13,084 nt of DNA. Source: Deltaproteobacteria bacterium. GTDB taxonomy: Bacteria > Desulfobacterota > Syntrophia > Syntrophales > UBA2210. The notes beneath the pieces were generated by a model. The model had not been told where the DNA came from, ran no database searches, and was given only the letters and a program-made list of their open reading frames with translations. The stretch is from positions 1-13,084 of the forward strand of contig JAUVXT010000041.1 in assembly GCA_030603465.1 (NCBI GenBank), given 5' to 3'. This document shows, one piece after another, positions 7,356-13,084 of the stretch. Within the stretch, counting starts at the first letter, position 1. Each line of letters starts with the position of its first letter. The translations under genes and the position numbers were made by a program.

Positions 7356-7362
7356 TCCTCCC
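7356..7362 (-). promoter_or_regulatory. Shine-Dalgarno that supports the ACG start of sucC
   Basis: On the minus strand this reads GGGAGGA. It is the only strong ribosome site near the sucC N-terminus and is spaced nine bases from the ACG, but more than 40 bases from the downstream TTG. It therefore argues for initiation at the conserved N-terminus. Confidence 0.7.
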
Positions 7363-7399
7363 TTCGTGTTATTAATGTGAAATTGCAATGGGATAAGCG

Positions 7400-7427
7400 C
7401 CTAACATGTTTGATGTGTGTATGTCAA
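7400..7427 (-). promoter_or_regulatory. Possible sigma-70 promoter of sucCD
   Basis: A perfect -35 box TTGACA lies at 7427-7422 on the minus strand. The best -10 is TGTTAG (7406-7401) after a 15-base spacer, only three of six matches. The start would be roughly 7393, giving a leader of about 45 bases to the ACG. The -10 is poor, so the exact promoter is uncertain. Confidence 0.35.
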
Positions 7428-7512
7428 CATGAAATCGTTTTGCAAACAATAAACCAATCTAAACCGGAGAGAAAAGCTTAGTTTTCAGGGTTGTTCCATC
7501 GTATTGCTGCAA

Positions 7513-8190
7513 TCAATCACCCTTTTTCGTGGGAAGCTGAGGGATCAGCCAGGATAAGAAGGCATCTTCACTCCTCGTCTGTATCATGATCTTTCCGGGG
7601 CCCGTCAGTTCGCATACCAGTCCCTCGCCGCTGAAAAATGTCGATTTCAATCCTCCCACTTTTTTTACGCTGTATCCCACACTTTCATCAAAGGCTACCA
7701 TGTGACCGGTGTCCACTATGTATTTCTGGCCATCTATAAGATTGATTTCATGGATAGCGCCGTAGCTGGACAAAAACACCTTGCCTGTGCCGCTTATCTT
7801 TAAAAGGAAGAATCCTTCCCTCGACAGAAAGGTCTTTGCGCCTCCCCATTTTGTGTCTACTTCAATTCCGGGGGATGAAGCTATGTATGCTCCGGACTGA
7901 GTATATATCGTCTGACCTTTCATGTTAATTGCGCTCAAATCGCCGGGAAGGGAAGGAGCCAGCGTTACCTCTCCCGCGTCATCCGCCTTGAAGGTGTTCA
8001 CAAAAAAGCTTTCTCCGCCCAGTACTTTTCTTTTGAGGGCGCCCATTAATCCTCCCTTCATGCGGGTTTCTATCTTGATGCCGCTCGACATGCTTACCAT
8101 GGCCCCCGATTCGGCCGAGATGGTTTCTCCTCGCTGAAGGCTGACTTTCAGCAGCGAATAAGAGGGTTGATACAGGATTTCGTATTCCAT
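7513..8190 (-). CDS. AIM24 / TIGR00266-family protein
   Basis: A 225-residue soluble protein of the AIM24 family (formerly DUF124), which folds as a double-stranded beta-helix related to tryptophan RNA-binding attenuator-like domains. Function in bacteria is not established. Family features are ISAESGAMVSMS near residue 25, the basic GGLMGALKRKVLGGESFFVNTF segment (46-67), a middle part with YTQSGAYIASSPGIEV, and FFSGEGLVCELTGPGKIMIQTRS towards the end. No signal peptide or membrane helix is visible. The ATG has GGAGG seven bases upstream. It lies 73 bases after suhB and about 165 bases before sucC, all on the same strand, but has its own promoter-like sequence and a palindrome, so it may be separately controlled. 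Family assignment is firm; role is unknown. Confidence 0.9.
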   Translation of the reverse strand: MEYEILYQPSYSLLKVSLQRGETISAESGAMVSMSSGIKIETRMKGGLMGALKRKVLGGESFFVNTFKADDAGEVTLAPSLPGDLSAINMKGQTIYTQSGAYIASSPGIEVDTKWGGAKTFLSREGFFLLKISGTGKVFLSSYGAIHEINLIDGQKYIVDTGHMVAFDESVGYSVKKVGGLKSTFFSGEGLVCELTGPGKIMIQTRSEDAFLSWLIPQLPTKKGD

Positions 8191-8213
8191 TTTTATGCCT
8201 CCATCTTAAGGAT

Positions 8214-8228
8214 ATTGAGTGACTCAAT
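8214..8228. promoter_or_regulatory. 15-bp palindrome, candidate operator
   Basis: ATTGAGT-G-ACTCAAT is a perfect 7+1+7 dyad. It lies 24-38 bases upstream of the AIM24 ATG and overlaps the -10 box of the proposed promoter. A dimeric repressor bound here would block transcription. The regulator is not known. Confidence 0.5.
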
Positions 8229-8254
8229 TTACCTGCACTTCCTTTAAAAGTAAA
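8226..8254 (-). promoter_or_regulatory. Sigma-70-like promoter of the AIM24 gene
   Basis: On the minus strand TTTACT (8254-8249) and TAAATT (8231-8226) are separated by 17 bases. Each matches the consensus in four of six positions. The -10 box overlaps the palindrome at 8214-8228. Confidence 0.45.
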
Positions 8255-8263
8255 GATTTTACA

Positions 8264-9058
8264 TTAAAGGCGTTTGTCCAGCGGATCGGTCTTCTCTATC
8301 ACATCCTTCATCGCGTCATGTATTTTTCCGTTTGAGGCCAATATGCCTCGTGAATGGAAAGAATAATTGCTTCCGTCGAAGTCGGTGACACATCCCCCCG
8401 CCTCAGTGACAAGGAGCCAGCCAGCGGCGGTATCCCAGGGACTCAACTGGAGTTCCCAGAATCCGTCGAAACGCCCCGCTGCCACATAGGCAAGATCAAG
8501 CGCGGCAGAACCCGCGCGGCGGATGGCCTGGGTCTTTAGGACCATTTCATTGAAGTAATTTATATTATTGTCGGGGTTCGTGCGGATATCATAGGGAAAC
8601 CCGGTAGCGAGCAGTCCTCGCGAAAGTTCTTCTGTATTTGAAACGGAAATTTTTTTGCCATTTAAAAAGGCGCCCCCCTCCGAGGTCGCTTCGTACAACT
8701 CATCGGCCATGGGATCGTAAATGACGCCCAGGATAATTTCTCCCTCTTTTTCCAGGGCTATGGAGACACAAAAAAAGGGGAACCCGTGGGCATAGTTAGT
8801 GGTTCCGTCGAGGGGATCGATGAGCCACCTGTATTCCGAACCCTTGTTTGTTCCCAGAGATTCCTCGGCAAGTATATCGTGATGGGGGAATTTTTTCTGT
8901 ATCGCCGAGACAAGCATCTCTTCAGACATCCTGTCGGCTTCGGTGACGATATCGATTTCACCTTTATAAACAATTTCGTGTTTCTCTGTAAATCTATTCT
9001 TCAAAAATAATCCCGCTTTCCTCGCAAAGGATATAGCAAATTCTCTATAGCTCATCAT
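8264..9058 (-). CDS. suhB: Inositol monophosphatase family protein (SuhB-like)
   Basis: A Mg2+-dependent phosphatase of the inositol monophosphatase family, 264 residues from the chosen start. Metal-binding motifs are in place: ILAEES (62-67), WLIDPLDGTTN (78-88) with the paired aspartates, and SPWDTAAGW (206-214) near the C-terminus. These predict activity on inositol-1-phosphate or similar sugar or nucleotide monophosphates; some homologues also act on fructose-1,6-bisphosphate or NADP. The reading frame is open back to 9115, but the extra 19 residues run through an inverted repeat and have no ribosome site. ATG at 9058-9056 has AAAGG eight to nine bases upstream and gives the usual family N-terminus. 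A second ATG directly follows (9055-9053). It is divergent from the RodZ-like gene and precedes the AIM24 gene by 73 bases. Confidence 0.92.
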   Translation of the reverse strand: MMSYREFAISFARKAGLFLKNRFTEKHEIVYKGEIDIVTEADRMSEEMLVSAIQKKFPHHDILAEESLGTNKGSEYRWLIDPLDGTTNYAHGFPFFCVSIALEKEGEIILGVIYDPMADELYEATSEGGAFLNGKKISVSNTEELSRGLLATGFPYDIRTNPDNNINYFNEMVLKTQAIRRAGSAALDLAYVAAGRFDGFWELQLSPWDTAAGWLLVTEAGGCVTDFDGSNYSFHSRGILASNGKIHDAMKDVIEKTDPLDKRL

Positions 9059-9077
9059 GAACCCAACCTTTCTATTG

Positions 9078-9106
9078 ATAGTGTTAAGTTGTTTAATTAA
9101 CACTAT
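9078..9106. promoter_or_regulatory. 10-bp perfect inverted repeat between suhB and rodZ-like gene
   Basis: ATAGTGTTAA (9078-9087) and TTAACACTAT (9097-9106) form a perfect dyad with a nine-base spacer. It lies 20-48 bases upstream of suhB and about 93 bases upstream of the divergent RodZ-like start. No T-run follows, and the position between divergent genes fits an operator better than a terminator. It could also form a hairpin in the suhB leader. Confidence 0.55.
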
Positions 9107-9198
9107 TGTGTGCAAAACAAAAAACTATTTCTATTGCTTCCACGAAAAATTAATGATAGACATTGCCTGATTATCGTAATTTTGAGGCGTTGTGTTGT

Positions 9199-10089
9199 AT
9201 GGAAAAAGATGACGGCAGTATCAATCCTGAGAATCTTAATGCCGGTTCAGAAGAACAGGTGCTTGATTTAAAGAAGATCAGGGAATCAAAGGGCTTAACC
9301 TTAATAGAAATATCCAGGATAACAAGGATCTCCCATGCAGTACTGGGAGTGATAGAGACGGAAAAATTCGGATCCCTCCCGGAACCTATCTACGCAACGG
9401 CCTTTATCAAGAAATACGCAGAGGCCTTGGGTGTAGATAGCGGAGAGATTCTTTATCGTTACCGTAGATATCTGAAAGAACAAGAGAATTTCGGTAAGCA
9501 AAAAGAGGTATCGAAGAAAAAATCCTGGTTTAAATCCCGCTATTACCTCTTTATATGGGGAGCATTGGCAGTTGTGGTTGTCTTGTTCTTTGTCTTTTAT
9601 TTTTTACATCAGGATTATATGGAGAAAAGAGGCCCTGTAAAAAAACACGTTGCGGAAGAGATCTATAAAGAACCCCCCTTAGAGGAAAGCGAGCCTGTTA
9701 AAGAGGAAGAAAGCGCCGTTGAGGCCGTCCAGGAAAGTCAGATATCACCGGAGATAGAAGAAAAGATAGAAGAAAAGAAGGAAGATGTGATTCGGGAAGC
9801 GGCGGGAGATAGAGTCGAGGAAGAGATAGAAAGTGAAATAGAGATAACCGTTAAAGAAGAGTATCGTCTGACAATAAAAGCGTCGGAATTGACCTGGCTG
9901 AAGATAGAGCAGGATGACGCTGAATCGTTGGAGTTTTTGCTTCAGCCGGGAGAAAAGGTTGAAAGAAAGGCCAAAGAGAGATTTATTGTTATTGTTGGCA
10001 ACGCCGGCGGGGTTGATGTCATATTCGATGGGAAATCGCTCGGCGCCTTGGGGGTGCATGGGGAAGTTGTCCATTTGAACCTGCCCTGA
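9199..10089 (+). CDS. RodZ-like protein: HTH, transmembrane helix, DUF4115
   Basis: A 296-residue bitopic membrane protein with RodZ architecture. A cytoplasmic Xre-like helix-turn-helix domain (about 22-88) has LKKIRESKGLTLIEISRITRIS and later FIKKYAEALGVD. A basic stretch (KKKSWFKSRYY) leads into one membrane helix (about 115-136). A long acidic linker rich in Glu and Lys (about 145-220) follows. The C-terminal DUF4115 domain (about 222-296) has TWLKIEQDD, LLQPGE, GNAGGVDVIFDGKSLG and VVHLNLP. RodZ links MreB to the cell-wall elongation machinery; bacteria with this layout often have it for rod shape. The frame extends to a TTG at 9163, but ATG 9199 is preferred, with GAGG 11 bases upstream. 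It has no visible terminator before tatA; a separate promoter seems to start there. Confidence 0.88.
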   Translation: MEKDDGSINPENLNAGSEEQVLDLKKIRESKGLTLIEISRITRISHAVLGVIETEKFGSLPEPIYATAFIKKYAEALGVDSGEILYRYRRYLKEQENFGKQKEVSKKKSWFKSRYYLFIWGALAVVVVLFFVFYFLHQDYMEKRGPVKKHVAEEIYKEPPLEESEPVKEEESAVEAVQESQISPEIEEKIEEKKEDVIREAAGDRVEEEIESEIEITVKEEYRLTIKASELTWLKIEQDDAESLEFLLQPGEKVERKAKERFIVIVGNAGGVDVIFDGKSLGALGVHGEVVHLNLP

Positions 10090-10102
10090 ACGAAAGATAT
10101 GA

Positions 10103-10131
10103 TTGACAAAAACCATCCAATGTTCTAAGTT
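10103..10131 (+). promoter_or_regulatory. Sigma-70-like promoter of tatA
   Basis: A perfect -35 TTGACA (10103-10108), a 17-base spacer and TAAGTT (10126-10131) as a moderate -10 with three of six matches. Transcription would begin near 10138, giving a leader of about 53 bases that includes a short hairpin. Confidence 0.5.
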
Positions 10132-10150
10132 CAATTGGTCTAATAAGAAT

Positions 10151-10170
10151 AAGGGGACAAAAGCCCCCTT
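10151..10170 (+). other. Short hairpin in the tatA leader
   Basis: AAGGGG (10151-10156) pairs with CCCCTT (10165-10170) around an eight-base loop. Only weak T enrichment follows, so it is a poor terminator of the RodZ-like gene. It lies seven bases before the GAGGTGA ribosome site (10177-10183) of tatA and could affect leader stability. Confidence 0.45.
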
Positions 10171-10190
10171 CTCAATGAGGTGAGTTAGAT

Positions 10191-10385
10191 ATGTTTGGAA
10201 TAGGAATGCCGGAACTGCTGATAATACTGGTAATTATCCTTATCATCTTTGGCGCAGGCAGACTCCCTGAAATAGGAGGCGCCGTCGGGAAAGGAATAAA
10301 AAACTTCAAAAAATCTTTCCGTGATCAGGAAGCCGTTGAGAAAGACAAAGATGCGGAAAAGATCAAAGAGAAAGATCAGGAATAA
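10191..10385 (+). CDS. tatA: Sec-independent translocase subunit TatA
   Basis: A 64-residue TatA/TatE-type protein, the pore-forming small subunit of the twin-arginine translocase that exports folded, often cofactor-containing proteins. It has the short N-terminus MFGIGMPELL, one membrane helix (about 7-21), the conserved FGAGRLPEIG hinge (20-29) and an amphipathic helix VGKGIKNFKKSF (32-43), then a charged tail rich in Lys, Asp and Glu. These features suit TatA rather than the longer TatB. AGGTGA precedes the ATG by seven bases. The stop codon TAA ends at 10385 and directly abuts the stop of the convergent ssb gene. No tatB or tatC is visible here. Confidence 0.93.
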   Translation: MFGIGMPELLIILVIILIIFGAGRLPEIGGAVGKGIKNFKKSFRDQEAVEKDKDAEKIKEKDQE

Positions 10386-10793
10386 CTAAAAAGGAACATC
10401 GTCTTCAGGTATCTCCGACCCTGCGACGGGTGAAACTCGATTGGCTTCCGGTTCATCAAATTCCTGACTCTTTCGTTCGAGCATCTGCATATTAGATGCC
10501 GTTATCTCTGTCGTATATCTCTTGATTCCTTCCTTGTCATCCCAGGCCCTTGTTTGCAGTCTTCCTTCAATATATACCAGTCTTCCCTTGGATAAATAGT
10601 TTCCGCATATCTCCGCCAGTTTTCTAAAGGTGACTATTCTGTGCCATTCCGTCTTCTGGACTTTTTCACCGTCCTTGTCTTTCCATTGCTCGTCAGTTGC
10701 CAGCCTGAAACTCGTTACCATTGTGCCGTCTTGAGTATATCTGACTTCCGGATCGGCGCCCAGTCTTCCCACCAAAATAACCTTGTTAACCAT
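10386..10793 (-). CDS. ssb: Single-stranded DNA-binding protein
   Basis: A 135-residue Ssb that coats single-stranded DNA in replication, recombination and repair, acting as a tetramer. The OB-fold occupies about 1-108, starting MVNKVILVGRLGADPEVRY, with TEWHRIVTFRKLAE and KGRLVYIEGRLQTRAW as family landmarks. A short disordered linker ends in PEDDVPF, the acidic tip that binds partner enzymes (compare DDDIPF in E. coli). The linker is short, so the whole protein is smaller than E. coli Ssb. GGGGGAG lies four to five bases before the ATG. It has a good sigma-70 promoter 28-56 bases upstream. It is convergent with tatA with no gap and no terminator between them. Confidence 0.97.
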   Translation of the reverse strand: MVNKVILVGRLGADPEVRYTQDGTMVTSFRLATDEQWKDKDGEKVQKTEWHRIVTFRKLAEICGNYLSKGRLVYIEGRLQTRAWDDKEGIKRYTTEITASNMQMLERKSQEFDEPEANRVSPVAGSEIPEDDVPF

Positions 10794-10820
10794 TATCTCC
10801 CCCTTGACCTGTTTTTAGGG

Positions 10821-10849
10821 ATTATACATAACTTGAATGCTTTTGGCAA
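10821..10849 (-). promoter_or_regulatory. Sigma-70 promoter of ssb
   Basis: On the minus strand TTGCCA (10849-10844), 17 bases, then a perfect TATAAT (10826-10821). This is a near-consensus housekeeping promoter; transcription should start near 10814, about 20 bases before the ssb ATG. Confidence 0.85.
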
Positions 10850-10892
10850 ACCAAAATACCCCAAATGCATGGGTAAATATTTCTTGATAAAC

Positions 10893-10920
10893 GGGACAAA
10901 ATAAGGGCATTCTATATAAT
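10893..10920 (+). promoter_or_regulatory. Possible promoter of the gntR-like remnant
   Basis: GGGACA (10893-10898), 16 bases, then TATAAT (10915-10920), within an AT-rich stretch that has a second TATAAT at 10922-10927. The -35 is weak. If real, it would transcribe the degraded genes downstream. Confidence 0.35.
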
Positions 10921-10949
10921 ATATAATCTTGTTAAGAATGTGAAAAAAC

Positions 10950-11198
10950 ATGTTTAAGACGAAAAGTCAGGTGGTGTACGATTATCTCAGGGAAAGTCTT
11001 ATGGGTGGCGGTATAAAGCTTGGCGAAAAGATCACTACCAGGATTGCAGCCGAAAAATTAGACGCCAGCGAAATCCCTGTAGGGGAAGCTGATAAGATGT
11101 TGGAATCACAGGATTTCGTTGAGGTAACTCCTAGTGTGGGCGATCCCGGAGCTAAAGACAGATCAGTCTCTTTGGCGGTCCCGAGACAACAACTCTGA
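10950..11198 (+). pseudogene. GntR-family regulator fragment, truncated
   Basis: An 82-codon frame whose first 64 residues match the winged-helix domain of GntR (FadR-type) regulators: SQVVYDYLRES, then a GEKITTRIAAEKLDASEIPVGEA stretch, then MLESQDFVEVTPSVG. The family core usually reads IPVREAL with the arginine touching DNA; here that arginine is glycine. A full regulator has a further ~150-residue ligand-binding domain; here the match ends after TPSVG and 18 unrelated residues precede the stop. The TGA overlaps an ATG that runs in frame into citF, so the join seems to be a deletion scar. GntR regulators often flank central carbon or citrate genes. It probably controlled the adjacent citrate lyase genes, now lost. 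The short HTH protein could in principle still bind DNA, but decay of its neighbour makes a remnant likelier. Confidence 0.75.
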
Positions 11199-11221
11199 TG
11201 TCAGAAAGACGGATGGTCATA

Positions 11222-11763
11222 ATGAGAAATGCAGTTGAGAGAGACATACCGGCGCAAATCGACGGCTACCTGCCGATCAAGCCGTTTTCTGGAGCGTTCA
11301 ATAACTTGGGCAAGGTTGACTAAGGCCCCGGTAAGGCTTAACAGCGCCGTGCCAGGGCGGTCGAAGCTTTTGCGGTCCATACGCGATGCGCTGGAAGCAT
11401 GCGAGTTGAAGGATGGTGCAACAATCTCCTTCCATCATCACCTGAGAAACGGCGATTTCGTATTAAACACAGTCCTTAATGAGATTGCTAAACTCGGGCT
11501 TAAAGACATTCGAATTGCGGCAAGCTCGCTGTTCCCAGTACATGCGCCGCTCGTCGAGCATTTCGAGAAAGAGGTCGTTACCGGGATCTATACCGGATAC
11601 ATGTCCGGGCCGGTGGCGACAGCAGTTTCCAAAGGTGCGCTCAACAGAGCCGTAGTTATGCACACGCATGGCGGGCGCGCGCGCGATCGAATCCGGAGAC
11701 CTGCATGTCGATGTCGCGTTTGTGGCGGCACCTTCAGCGGATAAATACGGAAATATCAACTAA
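11222..11763 (+). pseudogene. citF: Citrate lyase alpha subunit fragment with two frame disruptions
   Basis: CitF is the citrate:acetyl-ACP transferase subunit of citrate lyase, normally about 500 residues. Three frames read in sequence recover its first ~180 residues. Frame one starts ATG at 11222 (RNAVERDIP...GAFNNLGKVD) and hits TAA at 11321-11323. Shifting one base gives KAPVRLNSAVPGRSKLL, then ISFHHHLRNGDFVLN, ASSLFPVHAPLVEH, VVTGIYTGYMSGPVA and MHTHGGR. At the alternating GC tract 11675-11685 a second shift of one base is needed to continue ARAIESGDLHVDVAF...DKYGNIN, then TAA at 11761. Family members go on from GNING for another 300 residues, which are missing. The ATG at 11198 is in frame and is an alternative start. 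Two shifts plus 3' loss make a functional enzyme very unlikely. No citE, citD or citC is visible. Confidence 0.88.
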
Positions 11764-11764
11764 G

Positions 11765-11791
11765 TACCTGTTGAGTGTCACCACACAGGTA
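11765..11791. repeat. Short inverted repeat at the 3' end of the citF remnant
   Basis: TACCTGT (11765-11771) and ACAGGTA (11785-11791) are perfect 7-base arms around 13 bases, directly after the point where citF homology stops. No T-run follows on either strand. It could mark a recombination or insertion scar, or be chance. Confidence 0.35.
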
Positions 11792-11825
11792 ACCTCGTTC
11801 CAGGAAATTAATTTCGAATCGGACC

Positions 11826-13084
11826 CTATTTTCTCAGACTGAATCGTTCCTTAATTTTTTCCACGTCCGGGTTGATACTCGGGCTCTGCCGGACATTGAG
11901 CTGCTTGGCCTCATCCTCAACCTGCGGTTTGATGTTCTCATAAATTTCAGCCAGTGTCCTGTTCCCTTCTTTAATCGATTTAAGAAAGTAATAGGTAAAA
12001 ACACCGTGTCCTTTTTCAGGGGAGGACGTGGAAATTTGGTTGCCTTGCGTCGCCGTCAGCACGGCCATATTGGCGGAGATAGTTCCGGTTGCTGTCATCA
12101 TCACCAGCGGCCTGACCCCTTTGGCCAGAACGCTTCTACCCCCCGCGCCGGAAAAACAGGAATCAAGGACAACGATAACTTCCGCCGCGGGCAGTGCCCC
12201 AAGTTTTTCATAAAGCCGACGAAGCGCATAGCCGGTGAAAGGCAGATAGTTGGGATCGCCGTCATAAGGAACAATATAGGCGTCTCCCCTGGACGGATCG
12301 GGCGCGCCATGTCCCGAGTAATAAACAAAAACGCGGCTGTTTTTCTTCACCCGGTTGGGAAGCCACGCCTCGATGGATTTTTCAATACTTGCTTTTGTCG
12401 CCTTTTCGTTGGTGATGAATTCAATATTTCTTTCCTGGAAACCCATGGCTTTGAGATAATCTTTGACAAGTCCCGCATCGTTTCCGGAATAATCCGATGC
12501 AGGCAGGCTTTGATAGGTTTCAATGCCGATGATAACGGCAAAATCATTGTTCCTCCGAACCGGCTTGAAACTTGGAATTCGGTGTATGTCTGCATTGGCC
12601 GACGTTGCTTGCGTTTCGGGTTTCGGGATATAGGGTTCTATCGGTTTTTTGGCCACCTGCACGGATGGTTGGGTGGTAAAAGGCGGGCGAATCGCCGTCT
12701 GATAAATTTTCAGTTCATCTATCGCGCCGGTATAACCGCCGTAACCCGCCAGCCAGGGATAAATCCTACCAATGCTTCCTCTGGCACAGTACATCTCTAT
12801 TTCAGCATCCAGCCTGTCATTAATATAGAGTCTGGTATATCCTTGTTTTTTACTCCAGGTGATGGCGACGTGCGTCCACTCTCCTACCGGCACGGACGAC
12901 CTGGAGGTTATGGTGGGCGGATTGCCGCCGCCCCACTCCCAGCCGCAGCTATCCACAATCCTGCCTTCAGACGTCAGTGAAATGTCCCCCACATATCCTG
13001 CCTGGGGCTTCGGATAATTATTCCAGTTGAATAGAATGATCGGTACATTGTTCGGCGCGGAAGGATAAGCGGCCGGTTTGATCC
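11826..13084 (-). CDS. Caspase-like (C14) protease with LamG-like domain, 5' end outside window
   Basis: At least 418 residues; the frame stays open to base 13084, so the true start is not visible. The GTG at 12992 lies inside the LamG-like fold and is not a start. The visible N-terminal part is a concanavalin-like jelly roll (VPIILFNWNN, VGEWTHVAITWSKKQGYTRLYIND, GAIDELKIYQTAI). A Pro/Lys/Thr-rich linker follows. The caspase-type p20 fold begins at NNDFAVIIGIETY. The catalytic dyad is intact: histidine in YYSGHGAPD (codon 12311-12309) and cysteine in VVLDSCFSGAGG (codon 12158-12156). LamG domains usually bind glycans or surface ligands and suggest an exported or envelope protein; a signal peptide would be upstream. 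Bacterial members cleave after Arg, Lys or Asp depending on subfamily; the specificity here is unknown. It is unconnected to citF, which is on the other strand. Confidence 0.9.
   Translation of the reverse strand, partial: IKPAAYPSAPNNVPIILFNWNNYPKPQAGYVGDISLTSEGRIVDSCGWEWGGGNPPTITSRSSVPVGEWTHVAITWSKKQGYTRLYINDRLDAEIEMYCARGSIGRIYPWLAGYGGYTGAIDELKIYQTAIRPPFTTQPSVQVAKKPIEPYIPKPETQATSANADIHRIPSFKPVRRNNDFAVIIGIETYQSLPASDYSGNDAGLVKDYLKAMGFQERNIEFITNEKATKASIEKSIEAWLPNRVKKNSRVFVYYSGHGAPDPSRGDAYIVPYDGDPNYLPFTGYALRRLYEKLGALPAAEVIVVLDSCFSGAGGRSVLAKGVRPLVMMTATGTISANMAVLTATQGNQISTSSPEKGHGVFTYYFLKSIKEGNRTLAEIYENIKPQVEDEAKQLNVRQSPSINPDVEKIKERFSLRK

Noticed and set aside
9059..9115. N-terminal extension of suhB to an ATG at 9115
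   Set aside because: It runs through the perfect inverted repeat, lacks a ribosome site, and family members start at MMSYREF-like sequence.
9163..9198. TTG start for the RodZ-like gene
   Set aside because: The extra 12 residues (including two Cys) are not family-like, and the GAGG at 9184-9187 supports the ATG at 9199.
10151..10170. Intrinsic terminator of the RodZ-like gene
   Set aside because: The stem is only six base pairs with no real T-run, and it lies downstream of a likely tatA promoter.
11229..11744. Intact 171-residue protein in a single frame
   Set aside because: Only its middle part matches CitF; both ends belong to other frames, showing a frameshifted remnant, not a novel gene.
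11765..11791. Insertion-sequence end or attachment site
   Set aside because: The arms are only seven bases, with no transposase, no partner end and no target duplication visible.
11826..12992. GTG at 12992 as the start of the caspase-like gene
   Set aside because: The frame continues upstream with LamG-like residues to the window edge, so this GTG is an internal valine.
1..13084. CRISPR array, tRNA or rRNA genes
   Set aside because: I saw no regularly spaced direct repeats and no cloverleaf or rRNA-like sequence on either strand by eye.

Overview
The window looks like chromosomal DNA from an anaerobic deltaproteobacterium in the broad sense (Desulfobacterota, possibly Syntrophales-like). 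This rests on gene content: a large Cache/PAS histidine kinase, a signal-peptide-bearing ATP synthase c subunit, a bacterial-type SucC/SucD pair, SuhB, a RodZ-like protein, TatA, Ssb, and decayed citrate lyase genes. It also rests on a sigma-54 promoter and a REP-like CCCCGC/GCGGGG hairpin. The taxonomy is an inference; no rRNA or marker tree is available here.

Left part (1-5250). On the minus strand lies a probable signalling operon: a 59-residue two-helix membrane protein (2892-2713), an 883-residue sensor kinase (2692-41), and the first nine codons of a response regulator leaving the window at base 1. A 469-base intergenic region separates this from a plus-strand pair: an F0 c subunit (atpE, 3362-3736) and a membrane-anchored Cache sensor protein with no output domain (3792-5099). 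A consensus sigma-54 promoter (TGGCAC-N5-TTGCA, 3266-3281) precedes the pair and a strong intrinsic terminator follows it. The kinase and the output-less protein share a DNxGFxxxHPN motif in their sensor domains. This region is the best candidate for an undescribed system: a sigma-54-controlled, detached c-subunit gene coupled to Cache sensing and a divergent two-component system.

Middle part (5269-9058, minus strand). suhB, an AIM24/TIGR00266-family gene, sucC and sucD follow each other in that transcriptional order. The conserved N-terminus of SucC is encoded upstream of any ATG, GTG or TTG. The codon at the expected initiator is ACG, behind a good Shine-Dalgarno, so either initiation is non-canonical or the base is wrong or mutated. 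Clean palindromes sit in the promoter or leader regions of the AIM24 gene and suhB.

Right part (9199-13084). A RodZ-like gene and tatA lie on the plus strand and ssb on the minus strand, with tatA and ssb converging so that their stop codons abut. After ssb come two degraded genes on the plus strand, a GntR-family regulator fragment and a citF (citrate lyase alpha) fragment. citF carries two frame disruptions and is truncated, probably the remains of a lost citrate lyase locus. The window ends in a minus-strand caspase-like (C14) protein with a LamG-like domain, open at the window edge.
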